Counted from the first letter of the stretch, positions 10,502 through 20,893 are shown. The stretch is DNA of 31,356 nt from Polysphondylium violaceum (GCA_000277445.1 AJWJ01000264.1:1-31356), one strand, 5' to 3'. Numbers and translations are program-made. Notes: generated by a model not told the origin, from the letters alone.

Positions 10502-10746
10502 TATTTTTTTTTTTTTTTTTTTCTAGGTTCTAACCGACCGAGGGAGATTGCGCTTCGCCTGGTCAGCACAGGAGAGTGTGCCAGTGGCATAATGGTACCA
10601 ACAGATGCGCCAGGAGCTGGGTTGTCCATTGGTATGCAAAACGTAAAAAATGAGAAGTTTTACTAGGAGTAGAGAAACCCTAAAAAAGCCGTAAAAACTT
10701 TTAAAGAGATCTGGACACGAGATTTTTTTTATGTTTTTTGTGCAGT
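10502..10746. other. GC-richer block with T tract, 3' of tRNA-Val copy 1
   Basis: A long T tract (10504-10522) is followed by about 120 bp that are clearly richer in G and C than the surroundings (ACCGACCGAGGGAGATTGCG, CCAGGAGCTGGGTTGTCC). The block includes AGTGGCATAATGGTACC, which resembles a tRNA A-box region. Read on the minus strand it looks like a small element with an A tail abutting the tRNA, for example a SINE-like retroposon. The octamer present after the other tRNA genes is missing here. Confidence 0.35.
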
Positions 10747-10974
10747 TTTTTTTAATAAAATATGGATGATCTATAAGGTGTAGATCATATATATTGTATT
10801 ATAGATGGAGGAGGTTTGCCTATCTTACAAGATATCTAATATGATAATATGTATGTTTACGATGGGTGAATAAAAACGAATGAATGTTTATTTTTATAAA
10901 TTTAAAGTTTTTATGTTTTGAAAATCATGCCAAATAATGCGCAATGATTAACGTGAGGATTTCCATCCATTACA
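10747..10974 (+). repeat. repeat A, copy 2
   Basis: This is nearly identical to copy 1 over the full length and ends at the same bases (CATCCATTAC). It lies 246 bp downstream of tRNA-Val copy 1, on the same strand, and 82 bp from the stop of the GH63 gene. The high similarity of copies 1 and 2 suggests recent activity relative to copies 3 and 4. Confidence 0.7.
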
Positions 10975-11055
10975 TTTTTGAAATTACAATTATTTATTAA
11001 AAATTCAATTATCATTTTTAATCTAAGTATTAGTTTTTGTAATAATTTATTCATT

Positions 11056-13803
11056 TTATTCATTTAATTCATTAATTAACTTTGCAACAAGAGCAGTCCA
11101 CCCAGTTTGGTGAGAAGCTCCTAAACCTAGACCATTATCACCATGGAAATATTCATGGAATAGTAAATTATTCTTCCAATGCTCTTTTTGATAGATTGGT
11201 TTATTGGCAGTGAATTTTCTAACACCTTTTTCATTTTCACTAAAGATACCAACAATTCTTTTTGAAAGATCATCAGCAATTAAATTTAAACTGAAAAGAT
11301 GACCAGAACCAGTAGGATATTCCAATTGAAAAGAATCACCATAATATTGATAATAGGTTCTAAGACTTTGAATCATTAAATAATTGACAGCCAACCAAAC
11401 AGGACCTCTCCAGTTACTATTTCCACCAAACATTCCACTTGTACTTTCACCTGGATTATAATCTACACGAGCAGAATCGCAGCTTTCCAAAATGAATGGA
11501 TTCTCTTGGTGAGTTTTACTGAGGGAACGAATACCATTCTCTGAGAGGAACCAATTTTCATCCAACATTTTACCCAAAAGTCTTTGCAATTTCTCTTTAT
11601 CAACAATAGAGAGTAATCTATTACCATTTTCACCCAAAATGGTAAATGGAGCAATGTTTTTAACCAAATTGGGTCTATATTTAACAAACCAATCCAATCT
11701 TTCCTTAAACTTTGGCAAGGCGACTAGAGTTTCACTGTCCAGAATTTCACAGGCAAACAATGGAATTAAGCCAACGAATGAAAAGATTTTAATTTGAGAG
11801 GATGAATCTTTTGGTGAGAAAATACTATCGAAAAAGAAACCTTCTTCTTGATTCCATAAGCCAGACTTTGAAGTAATACTTTTTGCAATATTAATAAAGT
11901 GTTCGAGGAATTTGGTGGCAATTGATTCATAAGCTTTTCTTTCTTTTGCAAGGATTAAAGAAATTTTCAACATATTGGCGCTATAGAAAGCCATCCAACT
12001 CGTTCCATCGGCTTGTTGAAGTTTTTTGCCTTCAGGAAGTTTAGAGGATCTATCAAAAACACCAATATTATCTAAACCTAAAAATCCAGTCGATTCAAAA
12101 ATATTATTACCATTGACATCTTTTCTATTGACCCACCAATTGAAATTTAAAAGACACTTGTGAAACACTTGTTCAAGAAATTCCAAATCTTTTTCACCAG
12201 TTGTTTTTTCAATATGTTGATAAACCATAAGACAAGCCCAAGCATGAACTGGTGGATTTACATCACCAAAATCCCATTCATAAGCTGGAAATTGACCAGA
12301 GCTATGTGTATACCATTCTCTCGTAATTAAAATCAATTGTCTCTTTGTCCATTCTACATCTATCAACATCATTGGCATCATTTGAAAAGCTAAATCCCAA
12401 GATGCAAGAAATGGAAATTCAAATTTATCCGGCATACTTATAACATCATTGGCATAAAAGTGATCCCTAAATTTATAAGTTTAAATTATTAATTAATATA
12501 TATTCAAATATATTGTATAGAAATAAATAATTACCAATGAGAATTTCTTTCAACTTTTTCAGGACGAGGAAAATTTGGATCACCATTTTTCCACATGTTT
12601 ACACCAAAATGATAATATTGTTTTGTCCAAAGTAAACCAGCCAAAGATTGACGTTGAATTCTTTTAGTATCAACAGACATTGAGCTTGTATGAACAGATG
12701 ATTCATAGAATTGATCAGCTTCTTGAATACGAGTTTCAAAAATTGAATCAAAATCGATAAATGGATTTTCAGGTTGTTGATAGTTTGAAAATCTAATTTT
12801 AACAGTATAAGATTCACCTGGTTTAACAAGTTTAAAACATTTTGCGGCTACCTTGCTGCCCATTTCATTGTTTGTACAACCTTTTTCTTGATAAACAACT
12901 GCATTATTAATACCATCTTTAACATAGGGTGATTTGTTTGGTACATTGAATAATCTTTGGTTGTTGGTTTCATTGTCTGTGAATAAATAGGTGGTTCTTG
13001 GATTCTCTGGATCATAGACAGAATAATATCTCTTGCCAATATGAACCTCTTCAGTTTCCAATTGATTGGTGTTTTTGTTTTTAATAACTGGCTTTCTATC
13101 ACTGTAGCCCCAAGACCATGTGTTTCTGTACCAGAGATGTGGTAAAATATAAATGGGTGCCTCTTTATCTTTGGATCTATTGATGGCTGTAATTTTACAA
13201 AGAATATCATCTTGATCTGCTTTGGCATACTCTATGTAGCAATCAAAGTACTCGTCATTATCAAAGATTCCTGTATCTTCAATTTCATATTCAGCTTGAT
13301 ATCTATCACGTGCTCTACTCTCTTGCTCCAATTTAGAGTAGGGATACTCATTCATTGGATATTTATAGAGCATCTTTGAGTAAGAATGAGTGGGTGTGTT
13401 ATCCAGATAAAAGTAGTGTTCCTTTACATCCTCACCATGATTTCCTACAGTTCCAGGTAAACCAAACAATCTTTCTTTAATAATTGGATCTTTACCATTC
13501 CAAAATGCATTACCTAAACAAATGTTTTGGAATCTATTACAAAATCCACCAATACTATCTTCACTCCAACGATAGGCTCTACTTCTTGCATGATCTTTTT
13601 TTTTATGAAGTTAATATATTGGATCATTTTCATTGGTTATATTTATACATACCATGTGGAAAGTAATCCCAAGTATTTGAGGAATTTGGGCTATAATCTT
13701 CTTTTACTGTACTCCATTCTCTATCTCCAACATAAGTTCCCCAATTTTTCCAATCTGCTTTTCTTTCCAAAGAATCTTGTAATCTTTGTTTTTCTGGTAT
13801 CAT
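11056..13803 (-). CDS. GH63 family glycoside hydrolase (glucosidase), cytosolic type
   Basis: Three exons, 13803..13653, 13594..12535 and 12466..11056, with introns of 58 and 68 bp (GTATGT and GTAATT donors), give about 873 aa. The joins restore family motifs across each boundary: YFPHD|HARSRAYRW and SHW|DHFYANDVISMPDKF. The N-terminal half is the beta-sandwich (WGTYVGDREWSTVKEDYSPN, GNHGEDVKEHYFYLD, TPTHSYSKMLYKYP). The C-terminal half is the (alpha/alpha)6 barrel with LASWDLAF (Asp428, likely general acid), PAYEWDFGDVNPPVHAWA, DGTSWMAFY, NWRGPVWLAVNYL and FHEYFHGDNG (Glu842, likely base), then GASHQTGWTALVA. No signal anchor is present, unlike ER mannosyl-oligosaccharide glucosidase I. It is closer to the bacterial and fungal soluble GH63 branch, so the substrate is unsettled. 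A pyrimidine-rich TTTATAG lies just upstream of the ATG, so a 5' non-coding or short extra exon is possible. Confidence 0.92.
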
Positions 13804-14718
13804 ATTATTATCTATAAATGAAAAAAAAAAATGAAAGGAGGCCTCAGACTTTTATACTTTTTTAATTCAGAAAATATCCAAAATTTGTAAAAACACACTC
13901 TTCGAATATTCTGGTGGCTTTTTTTTCACAAAAAAAAATTAAAAAAAAAAGCATTGTACAACGATTCGGGATTTTGGACAAGTCTTTGAACATTCTCGAA
14001 AATTTGGTGATCTTTAATTTTGTACAAGTTAGCTATGGGATCTCAAGTAAAGTTTTTCTGCCGCTTTATTATTCAGATAAAAATATACTTTAAACACCAA
14101 GTTTGAGTAATAGAATAAATATAATCTTCCCTTGGATAAAAGTTCATGAAATTAGGGGGGAAATCTGACAGGGAATTAAAAGATAAAATGTTGTAAACTT
14201 TTTTATTTACTTAATGCTATTAAAATAAATTTGATTCATCAGCCGATGGAGTTGTACCTGAAAACATCGTGGGTAAATTGTGAGTTTTGTATTGGATCTA
14301 GAATTTAAGTTACTGATAGCTTGGGATATGAGTTTCGCTATGTATTGTGTAACTTTGCAACACTTCTTGGAACATATTTGGATAGATCTTGTTTTTGGCT
14401 ATCACAATGGATATAAAATTCTTAACTGTTGATGGAATAATACCAGTATATTTGTCGCCATTCTTTGCAATCTTTTTACTCGATTCCAGGATTTTAAGAA
14501 CTCGTGCATGTGATAAAGAAGATCTTTGAGCAATGTATTTTTCAGGTAAATTTAATTAATTTTCTTTTTGGATTCAATATTGACTCATTTAAAAAAAAAC
14601 ACCAACACTGGCTCTACAAATTATAATATTTTGCAATAAATATCAGGGATGTTGTGTTAATTATTATTTATATTATTTTATTATTTACTATTAATATTAG
14701 ACGACTATTATTTATAAA
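13804..14718. other. spacer between GH63 and myosin genes
   Basis: AT-rich DNA with A/T runs at 13811-13960, probably the GH63 promoter. The part nearest the myosin stop holds an open frame fragment listed separately (14310-14555). No RNA gene is seen. Confidence 0.4.
14310..14555 (-). pseudogene. orphan coding fragment, unrecognised
   Basis: An 81-codon stretch on the minus strand has no ATG at its head and no usable splice acceptor in its frame, but the sequence looks protein-like: SLSHARVLKILESSKKIAKN, then IIPSTVKNFISIVIAKNKIY and FQEVLQSY before the stop. It begins about 160 bp after the myosin stop. It may be the remaining 3' part of a lost gene. I do not recognise it. Confidence 0.3.
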
Positions 14719-17700
14719 TTAAGAAATGATTATACTTTTGGTTTCAGGAGGTAAACCAGGTAAAACTAAAATTTTCAAACAACCTTTTTCAGGTTTAGCA
14801 GAATAATTTTCAACATCAGCGGCAGAAGCAGCTGGTTTTTGGTGGGGGATTTGATCAACTTTTGAGAATTTCAATTCAGAAGTACCTTTTTGAGAACGAT
14901 ATGGAATAGAGTCTTTGAATTCAATTTGAATGTTTTTCTGTAGATTTTCATGATATAGTTTGGAAAGAAGAGTAATGAGTACAGTTTTTTTGTTGGTTTC
15001 ACACACGTAATCGTGCTCATTGGCCACGTGAATGACAAAGAAATTGTCTGATAATTTGCTGAGAGTGATGTTTTCAATAGATGAAAAGGGGATCTTTCGT
15101 TTGATGTTAAACCATGAACCATCCTTTTTGGGCTTGTGGCTACTGATGGCATAGATGTGGGATTTGGTGATTAGGAGTGCACGTTTTTGGATCTTGTGGT
15201 GACGACTGACTTTGTTTACGTGGACAGAGAGTTCAAGTGTACCTTGATCACCTTCTTCTTTTTTAATGGTGGCTTGGGTGAATGAGTCTTTAGCCAAGGA
15301 AAGGAAATCGCCAATAAAGGCAATGCTGCCCAATTGAATAGATTGTCTGTTTCTCTCTTTGTTGTTGAGGAAAATAGAGAGTGATTGGTTCTTGAGTTTG
15401 ACGTGTTCTCTACGCAAGAGCCAGCCTCTGTAGGATCTTTGAATCTTTCTAGCGGCAATGGTTCTCTTGTACCATTGTCTTTGTTTATACATTTTCCAAA
15501 CCGATTGAAGCATGGTGACTAATTGTTCAATTCTAACGACACGTTTATCCTCAAGAGAGTGAAGAGGTTGAGGATTTCTAATAAATATTTTTGTTTTTCC
15601 AAATTGATACTCTTGCTTGGGGATGCCGAGTTCATCGAGCAACAATTGAGCACCTTGTTGGGCATCACCAGTCCATTTTGGCCAAGTTGATTTAGCCAAC
15701 ATATAATAACGACGCATAAATTTAGCAAAAGTTTGACGATAACAGTAACCTGCTCTTCTGACCAAAAGATTCTCATAGAGACCTAAATAACGAACCTGTT
15801 CTGAACATTTTTCTTGATCCCAATCCAATGATCTCTTGTTTTCATTTGGTTTAATACATCTAATATAATGTGGAGAACAGCTATACAATGACTTTAATAG
15901 AGCGCCAACTTGGTTCTTGAATTGGAAACCAGCAGTGATGGGTCTCTTTTTATCGGTTGGAATGACAGATTTTGCACCAGTGTTGGCATAGCCACCTCTG
16001 ACCATTTTATCACGATTCTTTTTCTCTTGTTCAACATCCTCCAAGGGTGGTGCGACATAAGTGAAAATTTCATTCACTAAGGCCACCTTGCTTGACAAGG
16101 CCAATGTAACCAAATCATTGAAAAGAGTGTCTCTATTCTTGTCCAAGAAACCATTGATATTATAGAATACCTTGCCGGCATAGTGATCAATGATAAATTG
16201 ATTTCTTACTTGTTGAACATTGCTATAGTGAGAGTTGTTGGCAAAGTGTTTGTTTAGTTTTTCCATAAGACTGGCATCATTACCTTCGGGAAAGAGACAC
16301 TCTTCGTCCAACAATGAAAGAATGCCAATGGGTTTCTTTTCAATGAGATCAACACATGGCTTATTGTTTATATAATCGACTGGGATCCATTTGATGCCCT
16401 CGGAAACGTATTCTTCTTGTTCAGTTTTCAATGTGAGATCAATAAAGATTTGTTGAAGAGTTTCATTGACATAGTTTATACAAAATTGTTCAAAACTATT
16501 GTTTTCAAAGATTTCAAAGCCATAGATATCTAATACACCAATCACTTTACCACTGGTTTTAACTTCGATGGATTCATTGATCTTTCTAACAATGAAATCA
16601 AATAGCTTACTATAGAGTGCTTTGGCAAATGCATCTCTGGCATAGAGTGCTTGTTCAACATTTTGAGGAACTTGGTAATTTGATACACGGGCACCTTGAC
16701 CTGTGCTAATCATACGAGAGATTAATGATTGTTCCAAGAGAATTGGATCCACACCCATGAGCTCGCCAATAGTGTTGGCAATGTTTTTGTCGGAAATGGT
16801 TGCATTACTATTGTTTCCAGTGCCAGTGGCAGTGAAATTAAGATTACCAAGTAGTAAAATGGCAGAGAGTAATCTAAATATTTGTTCTTGTAATGGTTCA
16901 TCAATGCCAACGATTTTCATTGCATGTCTGGTTTGTTTGAATGCCACATTGTCATCGATGCCATCGGCAGTGTAGCATTTGCCTTTGTTGAGGTAAACAT
17001 AGCTCTCTGGTGAGAGTAGATGAAGTTTACTCTTTTCCTCAGCACTTGCACCTCTGAGAAGTTGATAGAAAATATGGAAATTTCTTTCGCCCACAGTTTG
17101 ATTGATGACACGTGATTTCTCCAAGAGATAGTTTGTAATTTTTCCACCCTCTGGATCACCGCCAAGATTGAATTGAATCTCCATATATTTTCCAAAACGA
17201 CTTGAATTGTTGTTTCTCAAAGTCTTGGCATTACCAAATGCCTCTAATAGTGGATTGGATTCGAGAATTTGTTTCTTGACACGTTCAACCTCTGTGCTGC
17301 TCCCTGTGATACTTGCAATGTATTGCATAATATATTTGGATGCTTCTGTTTTACCTGCACCAGATTCACCACTAATAATAATACATTGATTCTCTCTTTC
17401 GCTCAACAATGATCTGTATGCCTTGTCTGCAATACTATAGATATGTGGAGGAATTTCAAATTCATGTTTGCCCTTGTATAAGTTAATTTGATCTTTACCA
17501 TAGATTCCCAATTGTTTATATGGATTTAATGAAATTAAAACTGGTCCAATTGATGTCTTTTTTTTTTATTTATTTTTTGTTTAATCAATTAATATTTATT
17601 TCAAGATCTAGCTATGTATAATAATAAAATATCTATAAATAAATATACATACATAAATAACACCATCTTTATATCTTTGATTTAAATTATCTAATAAAGA

Positions 17701-17834
17701 TTTTTCAGACACTTCAGTCAACATTACCAAATCATCAACTCCAACATTTTTTTGTTTTGTTGCCTAAATATAGATATAGAGTTAACTTTTATGATTTAAA
17801 CGAATTTATATGTCTGTACTCAAATACTTACCAT
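14719..17834 (-). CDS. short-tailed class I myosin heavy chain
   Basis: Three coding exons, 17834..17832 (the ATG alone), 17763..17653 and 17556..14719, with introns of 68 bp (GTAAGT) and 96 bp (GTATGT), give 983 aa. The motor domain (about 8-700) has the P-loop GESGAGKT (101-108), switch 1 NNNSSRFGKY, switch 2 DIYGFEIF and the actin-binding CSPHYIRCIKPN region. The TEDS-rule position, 16 residues before DAFAK, is Ser330 in GARVSNYQ, a PAK/MIHCK-type phosphorylation site, so motor activity is probably switched by phosphorylation. Two IQ motifs follow (QSVWKMYKQRQW, ARKIQRSYRGWLLRR), then a basic TH1 tail that binds acidic membrane lipids. No glycine/proline-rich region or SH3 domain is present, so it belongs with the MyoA/MyoE short-tailed group of Dictyostelium, which act in cortical actin, pseudopods and endocytosis. 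I cannot decide between these paralogues. Confidence 0.95.
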
Positions 17835-18289
17835 TTTGATTTCTATATTTATTTATATCTATATATATAGATATATATGCTAATTTATATCTTTGATGTG
17901 ATAAAACTGAGATCTATAAAAATAAACAAGTGATCAGTTTATCTAGTGAGATAAATAAATATAGTTGTAAAAATATGTATTAAAGGAAAAAAAACAATGA
18001 GATGTGATGTTTGTATAAAAAATGACACACCACCACACCTAACCACAATAGAAAGATTTTTTTTATTTATTTTTTTTTTCTAAAAAAACATCAAAAACCA
18101 ATTTATTTGAAAACTGGCTAGTAAAAATTTTTGATAAAATGCAAATGACCCAAAAAAAACAATCAAATAATTTCTAAAAATGGGCGGGACGAATACTAAC
18201 GAAACGGATCAATTTTTTGAAAATTACACACAATCAAACAAATATGACTATGATGATGATGATGATGATGATTAATGTGATAATGAGAA
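17835..18289. promoter_or_regulatory. spacer: myosin promoter region and 3' end of U5-40K gene
   Basis: This 455 bp spacer holds T and A runs (18058-18080), a GGGCGGGACG motif at about 18182 that stands out in AT-rich DNA, and a short ATG/GAT microsatellite at 18251-18272 just before the stop of the next gene. The motif resembles E2F-type GGCGGGA sequence, but a single short match is weak evidence. Confidence 0.35.
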
Positions 18290-19489
18290 TTAGGGTTTTA
18301 TTTCACCAAGATATATGGTTTTGTCAGATGAACATGAGGCAATGATAGGTTCGGTGGGATGAAAGACAACTTCGTTTACTGTGCCGCTGTGGCCGGGGAG
18401 GCGGTATAGGAGGTTGGTAGTGTTGGTGTCCCACACGTAGACGAGTCGGTCGGCTGAGCCGGCGGTGACTCTGTTGCCGTCGGGTGACCATGAGCATTTA
18501 ATAAGATTCTTTTCAAAACTATGTTGTGCGCCAATAAAGGTCTTTAGACAACGATTGGCCGGTGCGTACGGTCTGAGATCCCACATTGACACACTGTTGT
18601 CCATCGAGTTGCTCAAAAGATACGAGCCGTCCTTGCTCACAGACAACGAGGTGATGGTGTCGTGATGTCTGTTCAACACCATCGAGGGCTCGTCGCTGTT
18701 TCTGAGGTCCCACACACGTATCACATTGTCGATGCCACCGGTGATCACTGCATCGCTGGCATCGGTCCAACACACCGATGTCACGGGGAATTGGTGTTTA
18801 AAAGAGTGTGTGCTTGCCTTCATACGTGTGTCAAATACTCTGGATGTGTTGTCATCAGACGCAGAGGCAATCAATGGTGGTCCTCTTCTTGCAGGACAAC
18901 ACGAGTTTATAAATGACTTGTGCTCTCTGATTCTCTTTATCAATTTGCTGTTCTCTACATCCCACACACCGATTGATTTATCTGTCGATGCCGAGTACAT
19001 TTCCAACGAGTCTGTCGACCAATGCAACTCTAATACTGCTCCTTTATGTCCTCTTAAAACTGAATAATTTTTACATTCCTCTCCATATACATTCCATAAA
19101 ACTGTTGTTGTGCATTGTGTAAAGGGTAGGGTATATAGTAAACGATTGTTAGTATCCCAATCGATCAGCACTGTGCGTTGTTCTATCTATCAATACTTAC
19201 AAATCTCTTTATCAAAACCACCAGATGCCAATAAATTACCGGTGGCATCAAATTTAACTGTATAAACCTCACCTCTATGACCAGTGAGATGCATGATGGG
19301 TGATGATAGCTTTGATGTTCTTTCTGTACCCAAAATGATCTCTTTACCACCACCTTGACTCGTTACAATAGCGAGATCATTGTTCTTTTTAGACTTTTTA
19401 GGTGTACCTTTATTGCTATTATTATCTGTTACTATTAATGCACCATTGTTATTTTCATTTTGTTTTCTTTTCTTTTTACTGTTGTCCAT
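18290..19489 (-). CDS. snrnp40: U5 snRNP 40 kDa WD40 protein (Prp8-binding)
   Basis: Two exons, 19489..19201 and 19101..18290, joined over a 99 bp GTAAGT...ACAG intron, give 366 aa (human SNRNP40 has 357). The join gives GGFDKEI|FLWNVYGEEC, matching the family. The N-terminus (1-60) is basic and Asn/Lys-rich, nuclear-localisation-like (KKKRKQ, KKSKKN). Seven WD40 repeats follow: LTGHRGEVYTVKFD, LRGHKGAVLELHW, CCPARRGPPLIASASDDN, GGIDNVIRVWDLR, LLSNSMDNSVSMWDLRPYAP, FEKNLIKCSWSPDGNRVTAG and LPGHSGTVNEVVFHPTEPII. The pairs NSCCPARRGP and NCHFEKNL-type segments are specific to this U5 subunit rather than generic WD40. It contacts Prp8 in the spliceosome. The intron carries a perfect TACTAAC branch site (19154-19148). 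The central coding part is richer in G and C than neighbouring genes. Confidence 0.95.
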
Positions 19490-19880
19490 TTGGTGTAATA
19501 TATATAAAAGGATAATAATTTTACAAAAATATCATAAAAAAAAAAAAAACAATAAGATTCATTTTCCAATGTGTATCATAAGGTGTTGTTCATACCATAG
19601 ATAGTGCCCTGACTTCATTTTTATTACATTAATGAAAAGAGATCGAATAAATAGAGTTTTTGAGTTGAATAGCTGTATAGTTGTAGGAGGGAAAGGGAGG
19701 TGGCCTTGTATACCTTGTTCAACCTTTTGTAATTTTTTGATATAATTAGGATTTCTTGTTCCTTGCCCTCTTTTTTTTGTCATTTGGTTTGGTTTAAATT
19801 AAGTAGACTGTCTATTTTTTGATTTTTTTTTTTTGTGTTGTTGCAATAAATTTATTACATAATAATAATTTTTATGTGAA
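19490..19880. other. spacer upstream of U5-40K gene, with a small doubtful frame
   Basis: The spacer holds the promoter of the minus-strand U5-40K gene and the 5' flank of tRNA-Val copy 2. A 74-codon minus-strand frame (19559-19783) begins MTKKRGQGTRNPNYIKK, a basic start reminiscent of small ribosomal proteins, but then uses codons such as CTA and ATA rare in the neighbours. A GTATAC at 19709 could be a splice donor after 25 codons, but I find no convincing second exon. Confidence 0.35.
19559..19783 (-). CDS. doubtful small basic protein or first exon
   Basis: A frame of 74 codons starts with ATG and a short basic segment (MTKKRGQGTRNPNYIKKLQK). Only the first 25 or so residues look coding. 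The remainder reads like chance translation of spacer DNA. It could be the first exon of a small gene, or nothing. No family is recognised. Confidence 0.2.
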   Translation of the reverse strand: MTKKRGQGTRNPNYIKKLQKVEQGIQGHLPFPPTTIQLFNSKTLFIRSLFINVIKMKSGHYLWYEQHLMIHIGK

Positions 19881-19953
19881 GCTCGGATGGTGTAGTTGGT
19901 TATCACGAATCCTTAACACGGATTAGGCCGTGGGTTCGATTCCCGCTCTGAGT
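19881..19953 (+). tRNA. tRNA-Val (anticodon AAC), copy 2
   Basis: The sequence is identical over 73 nt to the gene at 10429-10501: acceptor GCTCGGA/TCTGAGT, anticodon loop TTAACAC, B box GGTTCGATTCC. A TTTT terminator follows at 19955. The octamer TTGTCGGG begins 20 nt past the 3' end. Confidence 0.95.
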
Positions 19954-19972
19954 ATTTTCCATTAAAAATCCT

Positions 19973-19980
19973 TTGTCGGG
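19973..19980 (+). promoter_or_regulatory. TTGTCGGG octamer downstream of tRNA-Val copy 2
   Basis: It has the same spacing (20 nt) and orientation as the octamer after tRNA-Thr, and lies past the Pol III terminator. Confidence 0.5.
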
Positions 19981-20020
19981 ACAGATATCCTTATTATAAT
20001 AATTGGATTGATCCTATTAT

Positions 20021-20184
20021 TTTTTAATAAAATATAGATGATCTATAAGATGTTTGCCTATCTTCAGGATATCTAATATGATTATGTGTATGTTTGCAAT
20101 GGGTGAATAAAAACGAATGATGTTTATTTTTATAAATTTAAAGTTTATGTTTTTGAAATCATGCCAAATTATGCGCAATGATTA
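20021..20184 (+). repeat. repeat A, copy 3 (shorter)
   Basis: It starts TTTTTAATAAAATATAGATG, keeps GTGAATAAAAACGAATGA and the ATCATGCCAAATTATGCGCA end block, and lies 68 bp downstream of tRNA-Val copy 2 on the same strand. It is shorter and more diverged than copies 1 and 2, so it is an older insertion. Confidence 0.65.
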
Positions 20185-20186
20185 CT

Positions 20187-20237
20187 AATTGTATTCTAAT
20201 ATCTGTACATACACTGTGTTAAGCATAGAATACAATT
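20187..20237. repeat. 12-bp inverted repeat (hairpin)
   Basis: AATTGTATTCTA at 20187-20198 is the reverse complement of TAGAATACAATT at 20226-20237, separated by 27 nt. It lies directly at the end of repeat A copy 3. It could form a cruciform or RNA hairpin, or be part of a decayed element end. Confidence 0.5.
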
Positions 20238-20600
20238 TGTAATTGTATGCATTATCGTTATAAAGAGTCTTAGGCTATATCTATAGCGCTATAACTGTAT
20301 GCTCTATTCGTTTTTCATTAACTTCTATATCAACTAACCCAGTATTCTTATATATAATTATATTTACCTGTACTTTTATTAATTATATAATTATATATAT
20401 GTGTATATAAATTATAATAATTAAGATATTATAGAATAGTTTGACAAAGTTTATTATTACAATATAGATTGTTTCTAAATGGTTAAGCAGAAATACACAA
20501 TCTTCACACAATATTATTATTTAAATATTGAACACTAGTCCTAAATGTGATCATTATTCTATCAAATATTAAATTAAGCCACTTGGTTTTTTGTAATTTA

Positions 20601-20617
20601 CCCCCCCCCCCCCCCCC
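20601..20617 (+). repeat. 17-nt C homopolymer
   Basis: A run of 17 C stands alone in strongly AT-rich spacer DNA, 276 bp upstream of the thioredoxin ATG. Long C runs are rare in such genomes. Confidence 0.7.
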
Positions 20618-20893
20618 GACTAATGAATTTTACATTACAAGGATTCTTTTTTTAAAAATTTTTAGCGTGTGGGGATGTGGTGACATTTTTAGACCAAAAT
20701 TATTTTTATACTTTGGGTTAGAGACTATTTTTAAATTGATTTTCTGATGAAGATGGGGGTTGTTTATTTTTAGATTATCTATATATAGCATCATTAAAAT
20801 TTATTGAAAAATAAATATAACTATAAATATAAAAAATTTGTATTATTTTTATTCTTTTCATTTGATAATTATTAAATTTACAAATAAACAAAA

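Larger units (their letters stand above)
20185..20893. other. spacer between repeat A copy 3 and thioredoxin
   Basis: It holds an inverted repeat (20187-20198/20226-20237), a weak match to the 7615-7720 sequence (20256-20340, e.g. CATTAACTTCTATA), long AT stretches, and a 17-nt C run at 20601-20617. The last 250 bp should include the thioredoxin promoter. No gene is seen. Confidence 0.45.

Noticed and set aside
10535-10645. tRNA-like segment (AGTGGCATAATGGTACC)
   Set aside because: No cloverleaf folds around it, so it is not called as a tRNA; kept only as part of the GC-rich block.
10478-10666. 62-codon plus-strand frame starting in tRNA-Val
   Set aside because: It begins inside the tRNA gene and reads through a T run.
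13484-13817. Plus-strand frames of 60 and 96 codons
   Set aside because: They run antisense across the first intron and exons of the GH63 gene.
18180-18192. GGGCGGGACG as an E2F or Sp1-like site
   Set aside because: A single short match without supporting context; mentioned only as composition oddity.
18465-19067. Plus-strand frames of 66 to 113 codons
   Set aside because: Antisense shadows of the GC-richer U5-40K coding sequence.
20547-20747. 66-codon plus-strand frame through the C run
   Set aside because: Pro tract comes from the C homopolymer and the rest is low complexity.
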